This document shows, in pieces, positions 62,315 to 64,000 of a stretch of 64,000 nt of DNA. Position numbers and translations under genes: made by a program. Source of the stretch: Microbacterium terregens (GTDB lineage: Bacteria; Actinomycetota; Actinomycetes; Actinomycetales; Microbacteriaceae); NCBI RefSeq assembly GCF_039534975.1, contig NZ_BAAAWH010000001.1:2852001-2916000 (forward strand). Direction: 5' to 3'. The stretch's first letter is position 1. Every line of letters begins with the position of its first letter. The notes beneath the pieces are model-generated. The model was not told where the DNA came from, did no database searches, and saw nothing but the letters and a program-made list of their open reading frames with translations.

Positions 62315-63261
62315 GCCGACTGCGGATCGCCGTCATCGGTGGTGGCGCGAACAGCGAACACGACGTCTCCGTCGCGTCCGCGGCATCCGTCACCGCCGCG
62401 CTGGACCCGTCGCGGTACGAGGTCCTCTGCCTCACCATCGGTCGCGACGGGGTCTGGTGGGATGCTGCCGGATCCGCCGTGGGCCTGGGAGAGGTGGTCT
62501 CGCTCCTGCAGGGCTGCGCCGTCGTCTTCCCCGCGGTGCACGGTCCGCGCGGGGAGGACGGCACGCTCGCCGCTCTCCTGGATCTTGCCGGCGTCCCGTA
62601 CGTCGGGTCGGGGGTACGCGCGGGAGCGCTCGGGATGGACAAGTGGACCACGAAGCTCGTCGCCGAAGCGGTCGGGGTTCGCACCGCGCCAGGCCTCCTC
62701 GTCACGCACACCCGCTCGATCCCCACCGACATCGCCCTGCCGGTGGTCGTCAAGCCGGTCGCGGCCGGGTCCAGTCATGGCGTGACGCGGGTCGACCGAC
62801 AGGATCGACTTCCCGACGCCATCGGAGCGGCTCTCGCGCTCGACGATCGCGCCCTGGTGGAGTCCTACATCTCTGGCCGCGAGATCGACATCGCCGTGCT
62901 GGCGTGCGCCGACGGGCGTCGCATCGTCTCCGCGCCGCTGGAGATCGTCGTTGCGGACGGCCTCTTCGACACCGCACGCAAGTACGACGGCACCGCCGAC
63001 TTCCGAGTGCCGGCGAGGCTGACACCCGACGAGCAGACTCTGCTCGAGCAGGCAGCGCTGGCGATCTTCGACGCTCTCGGATGTGCGGGGGCCGCTCGGA
63101 TCGACTTCTTCCTGACCGATGCCGGACTCGTTCTCAACGAAGTGAACACGATGCCGGGGATGACCGCTCAATCGCAAGTGCCGCGGATGTTCGCGGCCCG
63201 CGGACTCACATACCCGGAGCTGCTCGACGAGCTCGTCCGCGCCGCGATGACGGCCGCGTGA
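62311..63261 (+). CDS. D-alanine--D-X ligase (Ddl/Van ligase family)
   Basis: Encodes 316 residues from ATG 62311. ATP-grasp signatures: IAVIGGGANSEHDVSVASAA, VFPAVHGPRGEDGTLAALLD, LPVVVKPVAAGSSHGVTRVD and the magnesium-binding ARIDFFLTDAGLVLNEVNTM(PGMT). The omega-loop reads DTARKYDGTADFRVPARL; a tyrosine in KY is kept as in D-Ala-D-Ala ligases, in contrast to the histidine of D-lactate ligases. D-Ala or D-Ser are thus likelier than D-lactate. It overlaps both neighbours by four bases. At about 316 residues it is at the short end of the family. Confidence 0.88.
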   Translation: MSRLRIAVIGGGANSEHDVSVASAASVTAALDPSRYEVLCLTIGRDGVWWDAAGSAVGLGEVVSLLQGCAVVFPAVHGPRGEDGTLAALLDLAGVPYVGSGVRAGALGMDKWTTKLVAEAVGVRTAPGLLVTHTRSIPTDIALPVVVKPVAAGSSHGVTRVDRQDRLPDAIGAALALDDRALVESYISGREIDIAVLACADGRRIVSAPLEIVVADGLFDTARKYDGTADFRVPARLTPDEQTLLEQAALAIFDALGCAGAARIDFFLTDAGLVLNEVNTMPGMTAQSQVPRMFAARGLTYPELLDELVRAAMTAA

Positions 63262-64000
63262 GCACGGGACGCAACGCCGGCATCGACCTGCTCCGAGGCG
63301 TCGCCGTGTTGCTGGTGATGCTGCGACACGCGTTTCCGGAGCTGTTCGGCGGGGCAGGCATCGTCGGTGTCGTCATGTTCTTCGCGCTCAGCGGGCACCT
63401 GATCACCGGCGTGCTGCTGGACGAGCTGACGGCGCGCGGAAGCATAAGGCTGCGACGCTTCGCGTGGCGCCGCGCGGTGCGGCTGGTGCCCGCTCTGGTG
63501 ACGATGATGGCGTGCTTCGTGCTGGTCACGCTGGTGTTCGATCCGCTGGGAGACAAGGAGACCTTGCCGCGCACGGTTCTGGTCGCGTTGACCTGGACGG
63601 CGAACCTGCCCTTCGACCACGGCAGCGACGCGATCTTCCATCTGTGGACACTGGCGATGGAGGAGCAGTTCTACTTGGTGTGGCCCGCGCTGCTGCTCCT
63701 GGCGTGGCGATGGAGGAAGATCCGCCCTCTGCTGATCGGTGCGGGCGCGATCAGCCTGGCACTCTGCGTGCTCAGCCTGCTCTGGGCCGGCGAGTATCCG
63801 GACCTCGTGTACACCTTCCACACCTCCTGGACGATCTGCTTCGTCATCGGCGCCGCCTCGCGGGTCCTGCGGGATCGCATCCGGGTTCCCGGATTCGTCA
63901 CGCCGATCGGGTGCGCGGTTCTCGCGGCCTTGAGCGTGATCCCCCTGCGAGGGCACGCCGCGACCTACCTGATCGCCGCACCGGTCATCGCGATCGTCAC
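63258..64000 (+). CDS. acyltransferase-3 family membrane protein (partial, runs off the window)
   Basis: At least 247 residues from GTG 63258; the 3' end is outside. It opens RNAGIDLLRGVAVLLVMLRH, the AT3 family hallmark with Arg and His, then VVMFFALSGHLITGVLLDEL, RRFAWRRAVRLVPALVTMMA and a SDAIFHLWTLAMEEQFYLVW motif with the conserved H-x-W..E-x-Y. About seven helices are visible so far. AT3 proteins move acyl groups across the membrane to sugars or peptidoglycan; the N-terminal half of VanT is related. It overlaps the ligase stop by four bases, so it belongs to the cell-wall operon. Confidence 0.85.
   Translation, partial: MSTGRNAGIDLLRGVAVLLVMLRHAFPELFGGAGIVGVVMFFALSGHLITGVLLDELTARGSIRLRRFAWRRAVRLVPALVTMMACFVLVTLVFDPLGDKETLPRTVLVALTWTANLPFDHGSDAIFHLWTLAMEEQFYLVWPALLLLAWRWRKIRPLLIGAGAISLALCVLSLLWAGEYPDLVYTFHTSWTICFVIGAASRVLRDRIRVPGFVTPIGCAVLAALSVIPLRGHAATYLIAAPVIAIV

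Overview
The window is one contiguous stretch of chromosome from a high-GC Gram-positive actinobacterium. It is most likely a member of the Microbacteriaceae, and Microbacterium or a close relative fits best. The reasons are the GC-rich codon use, the recurrent GGATGCC/GGCATCC words, and a set of actinobacterial markers: CarD, fused IspD-IspF, SenX3-RegX3, GlnR, a UgpC/MsiK-type ATPase with a structured leader, a DUF4032 kinase-like protein, SigK-RskA and nitrobindin. I see no phage, plasmid, insertion sequence or CRISPR array. The only hint of past integration is a duplicated tRNA-Lys 3' end.

Layout. 1-5000: small accessory genes (FMN-binding split-barrel protein, DUF6578-like protein, a lipoprotein broken by a frameshift, AraC/GyrI-type regulator, PrsW protease, RibD-C/DHFR-like reductase) and tRNA-Thr(TGT). 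5000-8750: a DsbA-like exported protein without its CxxC, the shared sugar-ABC ATPase behind a probable msiK RNA, and DUF4032. 8750-27660: a metabolic island. It carries a 2-oxoacid dehydrogenase (E2 and a fused E1 alpha-beta), VOC, GntR, ketopantoate-reductase-like, Dabb, zinc alcohol dehydrogenase, XRE-cupin regulator, NTF2-like and NmrA-like genes. These are followed by a ribose-type ABC importer, an altered M24 creatinase/aminopeptidase-fold enzyme, a 3-hydroxyisobutyrate-dehydrogenase-like enzyme, two further Rossmann proteins and an amidohydrolase. Together they look like an uptake-and-breakdown route for an unidentified, probably nitrogen-containing, small molecule. 27700-33600: housekeeping genes (rlmB, cysS, an EamA exporter, ispDF, carD, a lipoprotein).

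33600-48700: phosphate and nitrogen control. senX3-regX3 stands divergent from phoU. After gpmA, a methyltransferase, ygfZ and nitrobindin come glnR, ppk, mutT1 and pstSCAB. Pho-box-like 11-bp direct repeats stand before pstS (excellent), ppk (weaker) and phoU (weaker), so RegX3 probably ties these loci together. 48700-53600: pabC, a candidate structured RNA, two conserved unknown genes, the sigK-rskA pair with a divergent fasciclin lipoprotein (the same partnership as mycobacterial SigK and MPT70/83), and tRNA-Lys(TTT).

53600-64000: GNAT, nicotinamidase and an MMPL exporter (overlapping genes; MMPL apparently leaderless with a palindrome over its promoter), a DMT transporter, a WYL regulator and a PhnB-like protein. 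The right edge holds a vancomycin-resistance-like operon: a VanX-type D,D-dipeptidase carrying a one-base frameshift, an alanine/serine racemase, a D-Ala-D-X ligase and an acyltransferase-3 membrane protein that runs off the window. The last three overlap by 4 bases each. Racemase plus acyltransferase-like membrane protein are the two halves of VanT encoded as separate genes. This is the most interesting system in the window.
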